A stretch of 64,000 nt of DNA, taken from positions 7,345,372 through 7,409,371 of the forward strand of contig WMCF01000032.1 in the NCBI GenBank assembly GCA_009792885.1, in the 5' to 3' direction. Source of the DNA: Eremophila alpestris peregrina (Eukaryota; Chordata; Aves; Passeriformes; Alaudidae). The stretch's first letter is position 1, and every line of letters begins with the position of its first letter. Position numbers and translations under genes: made by a program. Shown piece by piece: positions 37,661-48,600 of this stretch. Below the pieces are notes generated by a model. That model was not told the origin of the DNA and made no database searches. It saw nothing but the letters and a program-made list of their open reading frames with translations.

Positions 37661-37720
37661 CCAAAACCAAACACAACCCAAAAAACACCCCACCACAAAA
37701 CCAACCAAAGAAAACCCCCA
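37661..37720 (+). repeat. A/C-only low-complexity tract
   Basis: The first 49 bases (37661-37709) contain only A and C. A single G at 37710 is followed by another A/C run. Words such as CCAAAACC and ACAACCCAAAA recur without a strict unit. It is the strand-complement counterpart of the G/T tract about 1 kb to the left. Confidence 0.9.
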
Positions 37721-38579
37721 CTGTGATCTCACCTTGAAACCACAAAGTTTGGCATTTGTACTTTTCTCCTTCTGTCCTATCAAAGAACAGGATATTTAAT
37801 CAGCACCTATGTGATTCACATTAAAAAATATGACAAGTTTGGGCTTAATCCTTCTAGGCCTTATCTCCCAGGGCTGCTGTAAAAATTAACTGATTATTGT
37901 GGAATATTGTCAAACTACAGCAGCAAATATCATAGGAAACTCAAAGAATATAAGAGCACACCTTGGTTCAGTACAATGCTTGGATATAGAGAACAGTAGA
38001 TAAGACCTGAAAACACTGTTGAAGTTACAAGGTTACAAGAGAATACAAACCACACACGGATTCAGTGAGCCCCAGCCACTGTGTGATAAATAAAGTGAGA
38101 AAATTAGCACATGTTAAAGTTCTGTAACTTTAGAGAAGGGCAAGCAATTGAACTGTGCAGGTGTGAGACCTGCCAGCCTTGGATTTTGGTGGTACAAAGC
38201 TGTGGGATGTGGTTATTGCAGCAAATGCAGGGATTTTGAGCAGTGCCTCAAGGTGACCTGGATCTGCTGGCACACAGAGGACTCCCGTGGGATGCTGTTC
38301 CCCAGCTCCAGGATCTGCAGCCCTCAGGCCTGTGCCTGTGCTTTATTCCAGCCCCCAAAAAAACCCCTCAGCTGTGGTCTTGTGAGCCATTGAGGCATGA
38401 TGCATTTTTAAAGAAAGTTTCCTGCCTCTGTGGAAGAAACATCCCTGCAAAGCTGAATCCACTACCCAGGGCAGGGCAGAACAAACTCAGGAAAGGACAA
38501 GGAAGGGTTTTTAGAAGATGGGATTAAATCTGGGTTGGTATGACCTGATAAAGGGTTTAGGAAGACCTTTTCACAAAAT
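37721..38579. other. non-coding stretch; possible ancient SINE trace
   Basis: At 37860-37890 the words TTATCTCCCAGGGCTGCTGT and AAAATTAA vaguely resemble the 3' half of an MIR SINE (acctcacagggttgttgtgaggattaa). The match is too weak to call. No gene recognised. Confidence 0.4.
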
Positions 38580-39760
38580 AAATGCAATTTACTTTCTCTT
38601 GCTAGACTTCCTTGTCCCACACTTTTCATTCACCATGAGCCAAAAAGAGACCAGAATACTAACCCTCAAATTATTGGCAATTTGTTCAGCTCTCTAGAAA
38701 AATGCCTCCAATAAACACAAACCCTGCAAGTCAGCGTAGCATTAAATCAAACCTTAAAAGATGAAAAATGCTTCTTTCGGTGTTTTATCTGAAGCCAAAA
38801 AGGATATTGCTTTACATTTTTTCGAAATAGAAGTGCATAGCTTTACTGCTGCCTTCCAGCACCGAGGGATGTTCCCCCTGGTAAGAGCTCATTAATTTGA
38901 GAGTAGGCTTGATTAGACTAGAACTGAACAAGACCGAAACATTTCATTTCATTCTTTCACACTAATCTCTTGGCAGAAAAAAACCCCTTTTTTTTTTTTT
39001 TTGCCCATCTCCCCCTCTCAAAACACAAACAAAAATAAGAGTTCCCCCCTCCTTCAAAACCTGTATGGACCACAAAATAGCCTGAAGGGCTCTTTTGTTA
39101 TTACCATAAAATGCATTACCCAAGTGAATAAAATAGCTGTTGGTAGCTCAGGTCTATGGGATGCTAGTAATCCTATATAATTGCCAACTTGTGGGGTGAT
39201 TGGTGAAAGAAACCTTAAAGCCTTTTTATTTTATCTTAGTAATGATGAGGGAGTTACCCAAAACATATGAATGCATCTCTCCTCCTTTAGACCATCAAAG
39301 GTTCAACAATGAATTCCTTTCTTTGAGAAAGCTGGGCTTTAGTCTGCCATGAAACTCAATCCATGGCCCTCTCATTAATTTTGCTAAATAGATTAGCCAA
39401 TTGGGGATGCTGCTTCAGAGGGAAGCAACCTCCAAAACAAGTTTTTCCCCATTCTCAAGGTGAGATGTTTTGCTCACAGGACATCCTTTCAAGTGCACTG
39501 GACTACTTTTAGGCTGGATTAGCTGAGGCAAATGGATTAGTCTTTGTAGGTATTAGAGGCAAGGGCCTTTAAGAAAGGAAAACAAGGTGCCTAGTTTCAC
39601 CAGTGTGCCACTAAAAGCTACTTAGTGCAAACATCCGTAAAACTGTCAAGAATGAGGACTTGTAAAAGCAACTGTAAGCACATCCTCGAGCTAATTGTGA
39701 GACACACATCTACACAGAAATATGCAAACTGCAAACACGAGCTGAATGGGGACCATCACA
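38580..39760. promoter_or_regulatory. candidate conserved non-coding block with TCF/homeodomain motifs
   Basis: This 1.2 kb block looks unlike its neighbours, with no CR1, few simple repeats except a T15 run at 38988-39002, and complex word use. A strong TCF/LEF motif (CATCAAAG) is at 39293-39300. ATTAATTT-type homeodomain cores occur near 38891 and 39373, and a CCAATTGG palindrome is at 39397-39404. I read it as the best candidate for a developmental enhancer, by texture only. Conservation across birds or mammals is the deciding test. Confidence 0.25.
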
Positions 39761-40337
39761 CATGTATCTGTTCTTGGGGAGCACAGGGAATTTTTTGCTG
39801 CTCTTTCAGAGGTGAAACACTGCAGCCTCTGCTCATTTTTCTTCCAAGCAAGTCGTTTGGTGAAGGGCATTAATCCTCTCACAAAAGTGAGCCCGAATGA
39901 CTCTCCTCTTTAGTGGCTTTCTGAGGGTCCATCCCAGGGAATTGGGGAATCCACACATCAGTGGCAATGTGCAGCCATTCAGTGACTGATTCCTTCAGTC
40001 ACTTCTTGCCCAAGTGTGAAACTGCAAACCAGCAGGAGCATAAGGCTTGTGTGAGGCTCAGAAAGCGACTGGAGAAGGCAGGAATTTAAAATACTGGGCT
40101 AATCTTCAGGGATTTTACTCGTGCAGATGTAAAATGTTGATGGAAATAGTCAATGCTGTTTTTCAGAAACACAGAGCACCTACACATCCCACTGTGAGCA
40201 GCTGGAGGAGCCTTGGGTGCTCAGTACATCTGAAAATCCAGGCCCTTGGGATGCAGTATTCCCTGATGTGACCTGCAGACAGCACCACCTCCCAGAGCAC
40301 AACAACTGAAACAGGGAAATTGCAAAAGGCTTTTGTT
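39761..40337. other. non-coding stretch, no gene recognised
   Basis: Short frames only, nothing recognised before the large CR1 copy. Confidence 0.5.
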
Positions 40338-40716
40338 ATCATGGAATGGTTTGAGTTGGAAGTGGCCCCAGAGATCATCTCATTCTAAAACCTCTGCCAT
40401 GAGCAGGGACACTTTCCACTGTCCCAGGCTGCTCCAAACCCCATCCAGCCTGGCCTTGGACACTTCCAGGGATCCAGGGGCAGCCACAGCTTCTCTGGGC
40501 ACCCTGTGCCAGGGCCTCCCCACCCTCACAGGGAAAAATTTCTTCCTAATATCCAATCTAACTCTGCCTTCCATCAGTTTTTAAGCCATCCCCCCTTATC
40601 CTGTCACTCCAGGGCCTAGTCCCAAGTCCCTGTCCAGCTCTCTTGTAGCCCCTTTAGGCTCTGGAAGGTGCTAGAAGATCTTCCTGGAGCCCTCCTTTCT
40701 CCAGGCTATCCCATCC
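40338..40716 (-). mobile_element. CR1 LINE 3'-end copy (5'-truncated, largest in window)
   Basis: The plus strand reads the complement of CR1 from its 3' terminus. It opens with ATCATGGAATGGTTTGAGTT (the eroded terminal ATTCTATGA-type repeat and the 'ggttggaag' word), then GCCATGAGCAGGGACACTTT, then CCAGCCTGGCCTTGGACACT, then CACCCTCACAGGGAAAAATT, then TTTCTTCCTAATATCCAATC, ending near CTCCAGGCTATCCC at about 40716. All segments are in the expected order over some 380 bases, with small differences from the usual wording. CR1 is a non-LTR retrotransposon, and 5' truncation is the normal state. The wording resembles songbird copies. Confidence 0.97.
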
Positions 40717-41792
40717 CTTTGTATGGTACAAAAGGCTGCCCTCCACAGCACGTTCACATCAGTGCTTTCTTTAGGTGCAGCTCAGTTAGTTGGAGAGGGA
40801 GAACATTGGGAAAAAACCAAACTGTTGCCATCAAGGCAGCTGGAAATCCAACAGAATACCTCATTTCTATGCCTTGTCTAACACCTGTGCTGCCTGTTTG
40901 TGGGGTGTAAAAGAGCAGCCTCCCCCTGTGACCCATCAGGGTTTCTGCTGATTCTGAGTGCTGGCCTCAGTGAGAGGAAGAGGCTCTTGGTGCTGCCCAG
41001 GGTCAGAAATCTGCACCCACAGCTTAGCAGCCACCCTGCAGGCCAAGGAAAGCAAGAAGTGCCACATGGAGGCTTGGTGAGGAGCACAAACACACTGCAG
41101 CAGGTCTGCTAATAGATCTGATCACAGATCTGGCCAGCAAGCAGGGACAAGTGATAGCAAAGCAACGTGAATGAAGGTAATGAAAACAGACTGGGAGCAG
41201 ATTTAGGATGAACATAATTAGAGTTAATGTTAGCACTGAAAGCAGAGATTTGGGGGTTGGCGGTGCCTGGGGCTGGTTGACGTTTATCAGCAGAGCTTGA
41301 CTGTCTCTCTAAGTGGGGTTTTGTACCTGGGAAGGGATTCTGACATTTTGTTCACAATTGGACCACCTGCTCACGTCTCGTCAGCTGAAAAGAGCTTAAA
41401 GGCTTCTCACAGCACACGGGAGGTAAGGATCAGGCATGCAAAAGTATTTCCCTCTTGGATGCAGCATCTCTCAGCCACAGCCACAGAAATTGGTGCCTCT
41501 TCTTTTGTGCCTCTATTCAGCATAATTAAGGCATAAATATCTAAATGAAGCCCGTTTCTAGATGGAAAGACACGAGGAGTTCATTTATATGACTGCAGTG
41601 CTGGATGCACTGAGCTCTCCTGAGCTCTCATCTCTTCTCCCCCACCCCTGACCCCGGTGATATTTTGTGGTGATCAGCACAGACCAAGGGCCCCACCATG
41701 TGTCTGCTGTGATGTGTCCAGTGCCAGGCTGGGGAGTGTGTCACAGCCTCCCTTTGGAGTGCAGCCTTGACCTTTAACAGGCCAACAGATGG
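40717..41792. other. non-coding stretch with one exon-like segment
   Basis: A TCGTCAG acceptor-like end at 41384 and a GAG then GTAAGG donor at 41422 bound an open 38-base segment (41385-41422). I give it little weight. Otherwise only short frames. Confidence 0.45.
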
Positions 41793-41842
41793 AATGTATT
41801 GAATATATTGAATATATTCAATATATTGAATATATTCAATAT
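41793..41842. repeat. 9-bp AT-rich minisatellite with palindromic units
   Basis: Five 9-base units follow each other: AATGTATTG, AATATATTG, AATATATTC, AATATATTG, AATATATTC, then AATAT. Alternate G/C endings create a second-order 18-base unit. They also create two perfect 16-base palindromes, ATTGAATATATTCAAT, at 41807-41822 and 41825-41840. The minus strand gives the artificial peptide NIFNILNIFNIF. Confidence 0.95.
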
Positions 41843-42257
41843 GCTGTGTCTCATGTTTGCTTTGCTGTTTGTTCTAAATGTCCAACTCGCTCCCTGGGTG
41901 CTCCTGGTCTGAGGTAGTGGGCAAATTCCCCTGGGATGATGGTGGTCTGTGTCCCATTGCAGACACAGGCTCTCCCCTGTGACACCCACAGCACAATTTG
42001 GGACAGGAGGGTGACTGCTTTTTGGGACCACACCAGGTCACATCATTTTTTCACCCTTCTTCCACTTGAAGCTGCTGTGATACTCTCATTTAACAACAAA
42101 ACAATTTTTATTTCTCAATCCAATCATTGGAAAGCTTGTATGGGATAACAGTCCTAGCCCTGGCACATTTAACAAATGCATCAGAGCCAAACCAGACAGA
42201 TTTGGTTATTTATTTCTGTCAAGGTTTGAACAAAAGTTTCCACTTGAACCCCTTGAG
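41843..42257. other. non-coding stretch, no gene recognised
   Basis: Short frames on both strands, none recognisable. Confidence 0.5.
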
Positions 42258-42290
42258 TCCCTCCCCTCCTCCTTCCCTTTCTCCCCCCTT
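42258..42290 (+). repeat. polypyrimidine tract
   Basis: 33 consecutive C/T bases with several C-runs of three to six. Such a tract could form triplex or, on the opposite strand, G-rich structures. The loops are at or just over the canonical quadruplex limit. Confidence 0.85.
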
Positions 42291-42602
42291 ACACCCTTCA
42301 CCAAAGTTCAGCTCAAGTTGATGAAGAATGTGTATTTTTTTGAATGGTAAATGCCTGGCAGGCCTAGGAACTCTCTACAAGACAGGTGTGTGGCTCAGGC
42401 AGCTTCCAACTCCCTGCTTGGGACTGATAGTGCCTTTGTAAGAAAGCAGCTTCAATCCCGTCCTGGAAGAAACATTCCTGCCCCTGGGGGACAGGTGATT
42501 CATTCAGTCAGTGAGGTCAGTCCTGCTGCAGATCTGCCTGAGAGGAGCTGCCAGCTGCATTGAACTTAACTCACAGTCACAAGCCACGATGGAATTTGTG
42601 CT

Positions 42603-42628
42603 TTCTACCATTTTGCAAAATGGTAGAA
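42603..42628. repeat. perfect 26-bp palindrome
   Basis: The 13-base arm TTCTACCATTTTG is followed directly by its exact reverse complement CAAAATGGTAGAA, centred between 42615 and 42616, with no spacer. The next outward pair is T with G. There is no second copy in the window that I can see. Possible explanations are the joined ends of a palindromic MITE, a protein-binding dyad, or chance. Confidence 0.95.
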
Positions 42629-45600
42629 GCTGTGACCTTGGACCAAGCTCAGGTGTGAAATTCGGTGTCACCAGGGTGAGCCATTACCTCAGCTGGAGTG
42701 GGAGAGCAGGGTGTGACAGCAAACCAGTCTGCAAAGGGAATGAAAGTCCCCAGGACTGGAAGATAGAGAGGAGGAGGAGTGAGGAAAAACTTGAATCAAT
42801 CAGCAAACTTTGTGATTGCTGATTCCCAGCCGGGGTCTCTGTGCTGGGAGGGGATTCTGAGCTGAAGGGGATGCTCAGGTGTAAAAGGGAGTGAGTGAGG
42901 AGGAAGGAGACCCTAAAAAAAGAGCAACAAAGGGAAAACTGCACAAGGTGTGATGATGAATGCACAGAGGGTGTCTCCAAGCTCAGTGGATGTGTGGCCA
43001 CGGCCATGCAGCAGAAAGGAGGAATGTTTATAAAGGAAGGATGTAAAACTCCGGGTCACAGGCCCTCGGGCATTGCTGGGGGGTGTCTGGGGCTGTCAGG
43101 AGTTTGCTCACATCCCTCCTCCAAAGTCTTCCCAGGAAGTATTTTTGCCTCATCTCTCACCAGCTGCCAGCTCCTTTGCAGGAGGGTTGTCCCCACAGCA
43201 GGTGCCCTCCCTGGCTTGCCTTTCCTCTTCCAGTGGAAAATCAGAACTCTCTGTGGGCTGCAGATTTTTCTTCTGGATTAAAATTGTTGTATAAGGCTCA
43301 ATTTATTTTTTTTAAATAGCAATATTAAAGGGAGCAGCAGCATCCTTTAACAGAGGTCAATGGGATTGAAACACCCAACTCTTTCCTGATTTTATCAATT
43401 TTCCCCACCCCTCTGAATTATCTTTAACTCAATGGAATTGCAGGAGAAATGACCATTTCTGTTGATTCTTGTCAGTTGAAGAAAATATCTTTTTTTTAAG
43501 AGAGCTTAGAATAATTTGAGGATATTTTCCTAGATAAATAATTGTCTTTTTGGATTGACTATAACTACCTGGCAATTTTCTCACAGCAGAGATTTTATTG
43601 AAGACTTTGACTGTAATGTCTCATGAGTTTAGACCCTCCTGCTTAGACAGCCAAGGGTGAGCACACCAGAACTCCTTGTGATCAGCCTTTAAACAGAAAA
43701 TGTGTGCTGTGATTTATGTGTGAGGTACTTTTTCAGTGTTTTTAGGAAGATCTTACAAATGCTTCACACCCCTGTGTCCCCCCAACGCCCATCACTGACT
43801 GCCCTCCTCCCTTTGAGGTTTCTCAAATGTGTCAATGGCGAACAACTGGGCAAAAAGGAGTACAAAATCCCCAGATTTACGTCAAAACTGTGAGATACAA
43901 CAACACACGGGGACTTCCTGGCTGAGGAAACTGGTTTGGGTCAGAGGAACCTTTCCCTTCTGCTTCTTTGGAAAGCCCAGAGCTCTTGTGTCTAAACCAT
44001 GAGGGTTCCTTGCCCTCTTGACCCCACTCTCAGAGCTGGGAGCTGTGCTGCTTTCTCTCTTTGAGTAATGAGCAGTGTCAGTGTTTCTGTGTGTCATGTT
44101 CCTTGGACACGTGTAGCCTTGCCCAGTGGCTGCTCCTGTGCCCCCTGTTGTCCCCTAGGGTCAGGGATTGATAACTATTGATATTTTGATATCAAACCCA
44201 AGCCAAGTGAGTGAAGCTGGCAGCACTCTGGGAAATGAGTGTCTAAATTTGCTGTTTCATCATGATGCGAGTCAATGAATGTCCCACGTTTTGCAGAACT
44301 CTAAGAAGAATGGAAATGGAGAAGAAAAACAGGAACTGGTTTCAGGGAAGTTTCTTTTACCCACATTTCCGGAGCAGACAACCACAAGACACTCTCTGAC
44401 ATCAGTTTTGGGTGTAGGACCTCTCCAGGTGTCTAAAAACAAATTGTTGCCCAATAAAATGGAACCTTTCAGAAAAGCTTCTCGTGAAAGTTCTTAAAAT
44501 ATCTTTGAACCACTGTTCCTTAATCCCTCTACACCCTTTGGGCCCCATTCACAGCATCAAAATAATGGTTTATGATGATTATTGGGAATGAGGTTTTGTG
44601 TTTTTAATACTCCTGTAAGGGTCAGAATTGACAGGTCATGAATTGACCTAAATCAAAACTCATGTGAGTGGGTTTTACTCTGCTCTTCCTGCTGGCTGGT
44701 TGTTCCTTGATGTGCAAGACAATTCCCAGATTGTTGTGCAGGCCACACTTCCTTCTGATCTCTGTGAGGCTTCCTCCAGACTCTCCAAGGCTTCAGAGTG
44801 GGACCAGAGTTGGTTCAGTCACAGTGGGATGATTTTTTGGCAGATCTGGGTACTGATGATGTCAATGTGGCTGCCCAAAAGTGGGTAGGGCAGTGGCCAG
44901 TGTCCCTTCCAAGCTTTAGAAGAAACTTTAGACCTTGTGGTGGCAGCTTCTCTGTAGTTATTTTGAGCAGTTGATGGCATTAAGCAATTTTCAAGGCAAA
45001 AGTTCCTGCATGTTTACTCTCTTTATCTTCCGTGACTCACATCAGTTGTACCAGGCCTGGCACAGCTGAACCATGATCAGTCCTGGCAGCGTTTTCTGAG
45101 CTGTTTTATCAGCACAGGGCAGCAGGGTTTAGTGAGGGCAGAGAGCAGCACACAGCCACAACTTCCCAGCTCCCTCTGGTCCGTGGCAGCGTCAGCAGAT
45201 CTGCAAGGGAGCCTGGCACTGAGCCACAGCACGACTCAGCAGCTCCAGCCACTGCACTCCTGGCTACAAACCTGCTGCTGCTGCCCCACAGGTGTGCTGG
45301 GGTCAAACAGTGCCAAAAACAGGCTCCAAATACAACCTGGAGCATCAGCTGCCCACCTGAGCAGCACTGTAGGGAGGCAGAGAAGGTGTAACACTGAGAA
45401 TTCCCACTCTCCAGTAAATTTCTCATGTGCTCTGTGACAAAAATGTCACATCTGAAACTGCCACACTCCTATCTCTTCTCCCACCTCCTCCCTTGTCCCC
45501 AAAATTCCTGGGTTTTCCCTCCAGTAATTCTGCCAGCCCAGTTCCTGGGGATAATGTGCCACGGCCTATAAACACTGGAAATATTGGTGGGCACCTGGGC

Positions 45601-48600
45601 TCAAAAGAAACAGTTCATTGATGTGTCTGTCAGTGTTTGTATTCTATTTAAGCTGAAAAATGCAAGAAATGAAACACACACAGAAATAAAATTACTTTGG
45701 AAAGAAAGGACATTTCTGATTCGGGTCAGTCAACACAATAATGGCCTCCAGAGTCCAGCCAAAGATTTTTGTGTAGAGATGTTTGTCTGGGAGGTCTGGC
45801 AGGCTCTTTCACCCAAGTTCAACAGATTGCAGAGTGATTCTGGTTAGGCATGGCCATATGACTGATGCAGACATTTCAGTGAAGAGCTGGGAGTTACCTG
45901 AGCACTCATCAGCAAAGCAGTGGTACACAAAGGTGGGATAAAGAGTCTGCACTGGCACAGAGACAGGGCAGGGAGACAGAGTTGTCTGCCTTTCTGCCAC
46001 TTTTATGTCTCAATAGTTTATTTCTCAAGGAAGAAATACTTGAACATGAACCTGTGGCCCAGCAAGGAGAGACTTTAACATCCACTGAATTTCCTGGAGA
46101 TTTTCTGCTTCTTCAGAATCTGTTCCAGCACTCTCTGATGGATTCCTCCACCCTATAACATTGTCCAGAGATGGAGCTCAACCACTAAATCTGAAAAATA
46201 AACACATCACCAGATGACTCTGAGTGGGGAAGGAGATAAATGGTGCACACATCTCGGGCAGCAAATGGATGTCTGAGAGAGCAGTAAGTGGTTTGCTTTG
46301 ATTTGTTCACCCACTTAGGAGAGAATGGATGTCTTGAGGCTTCACTGGTGAAGGGAAGGCAGGCTGCAAGGAGAAAAGGCTGGAGGCAGGACAGAGGTGC
46401 CTCCTTTGCCCTGCAGATGAAGCAGAAATAGGTGTCTGAGGAGGCAACAGAGCAGCTGCCATTCTCTGGCATCACCAGTTTGATTTTCCAGAGCTGCTGG
46501 AGCAGGGGAGGATCTTGGCACCAGTTCAGCCCCGTGGACAGTGGAAGGAGACTTGGATGTGATGAGTGTCCCCATTTGTCATCCACTGCCAAAGATCAGC
46601 CACGGAGCAAAGGGCAGCAAAGTTCACAGGAGGAGCTTTCACCCTGTGCAGCCTCAGCCTTCAAAGACACCAGGAATCATCAGTGTGGGCTGGTCATGAG
46701 GGTGATGAGGGCCACTGCCCTGTCCCAAATTAAAACCTGTGTCAGGGATCATGGACCAACCCCAGCCTCGACTGATGCTGTCACCTGGAGTGGTGTCACT
46801 GGTTCTTACTGGGGCATGGGGACACCAGGGGAGATTCTGCATCATCACTCCAGGAAGCCAGGGTGAGGAATTCCCTGATCTGCCAGACTCCTTTGGATGT
46901 ACAGGGACTCTGTGCTCTCCAAGAGTGAGCACTGAGGGACCTCATTAGAAAGGGAAGCTTCTCCTTGGCAATAAAATGCATTTGGTTCCTGGAAAAGTGA
47001 AAATCTAATGCAAAGCCATCCTCAGAATGAGCCTACAGCTGAAGATGAGCATAATTTAGGAACTCTTTGGATGATGGCAGCTGTCCCAGCCAGGATGTCT
47101 CAGCCACAGAGCAGAGAGGAATCAGTACCCAATAATTTCTCCAAAATAGGGCCCAAATGTGATTTTAAAATAGACCCACACCCACTGGTGTCTGCTGTGT
47201 TCTGCTGGGCTGCAGGAAAGCAGGATCTGACCTCCAGCTTTTCCTCCTTCACACCAGAGCCTGTGAGGACAGCCCTGTGGTCCTGTGGAAAACCCATCAG
47301 CAAAGAACATTGCAAAAAACAAAGTGGCTATTTCCCTTAAGCTCAGGAAGGTTATCAACCCCAGAACTTCCACCCCTTGCTGCTCCCTCCTGCCACACAC
47401 ACTCCTGCCCTCTCCAGCCCATGTGCAGGGAAACTGGTGACTTGGGGGGAAAAACAAATAAAGGGAGCCTGAGTCATGAGGTCACACCATTATCACATTT
47501 CTATTCCAGTGCTTGCTCTCTCACTGCCTACAATTATCACTCCTTTATTCTTGTACTTGGCTTCTTAGACTTTGATCTGGTCCTTTGCTTCATATCCTTT
47601 GATGCATTTTAGCTTACATTGTCTGTAACCTGACCCCTTGCCATCTAATTCCACCAACTCCTCACAGCCCATATCAACCACTCTCTCCCCCCTTTCATCT
47701 TTCTTTTGTATAAATGTGTACAGAGCTGTAACAAAGGAACTACAGTGTGGTTGTAGCACTTCCAAGATACTTAGAAGTGCTGGAGAAAATCTCTGTGCAT
47801 TTATTTTGCCCCTCACTGGTCATTTTAAAACATCTTTGTTTATTCCTTTTTTTTCCCCCCTCAGACAAAATAAAAATGCTAAGGAAAGAAAAGCTAAAAA
47901 CAGTTCTTCCCCCCTCCCTTCACCCTCGAATTTGTTATAAAAACCTTTTTAAATTATTTTTGTTGTAAACCTATCTTCAAGTTCATTTCAATGACATTAA
48001 GACTGTAGAGACACGGTGCATTTTCACCATTAAATGCTGGCAGACTTTGATCATGCTTACTTTCACTGAGGAAAAGGAAGGAAAGGCCAATGCTTACACT
48101 GCAAATACCAATTAGTGCAGAACTACAGTGTGTGCATATGTATTTATAAATATATATTTAGAGGAAAGAAAATAACTTGGTTTTTGCAAAGCAGGACCTG
48201 TGGGCAAAAAATATATGGTTGCATTTTCCAATGTCTAAGTAATGCAGAAATAGACTTGAAATTCTCCAAGGTGATTGAGGAGCCTGAAGTCTTTTTAAAT
48301 CAGTGGATTATAAGGCTTGACAGTGTCTGAATATTTGGGAATATTCTTAGCTGCAACTTCAGGTATTTAAATTTTATTATCTAAAGGACCCAAAATCCTT
48401 TAGAAATTGGATTTAGAATTCAATCAGTGAGGCACTTTTATGCACTTTTGTCCTGTACTTCTGGTGTATATTTAGCAGTGTGTTCTGAAGGAACAGAAAG
48501 CGAGAAGAGATTTTTTTTTTTAGATGCCTCTGCATAATCAGAACGATATTTACAATATTATTTCTCTTTCTGCTTGATAACAACAGACTTGTAAGGGCAG

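Noticed and set aside
37855..37895. MIR-like SINE trace.
   Set aside because: Similarity is limited to scattered words and falls below what can be called by eye.
41385..41422. Possible 38-base exon ending at GAG-GTAAGG.
   Set aside because: The acceptor's pyrimidine tract is weak and the length would shift frame; kept only as a note in the block description.
42603..42640. Right arm of the palindrome resembles the AATGGTAGAA part of miR-182.
   Set aside because: The seed word and flanks differ and no miR-183/96-like hairpins lie nearby; the similarity covers only about ten bases.
42628..42660. AGCTGTGACCTTGGACCAAG resembles the MIR core.
   Set aside because: Only about 20 bases match and the following MIR segments are missing.
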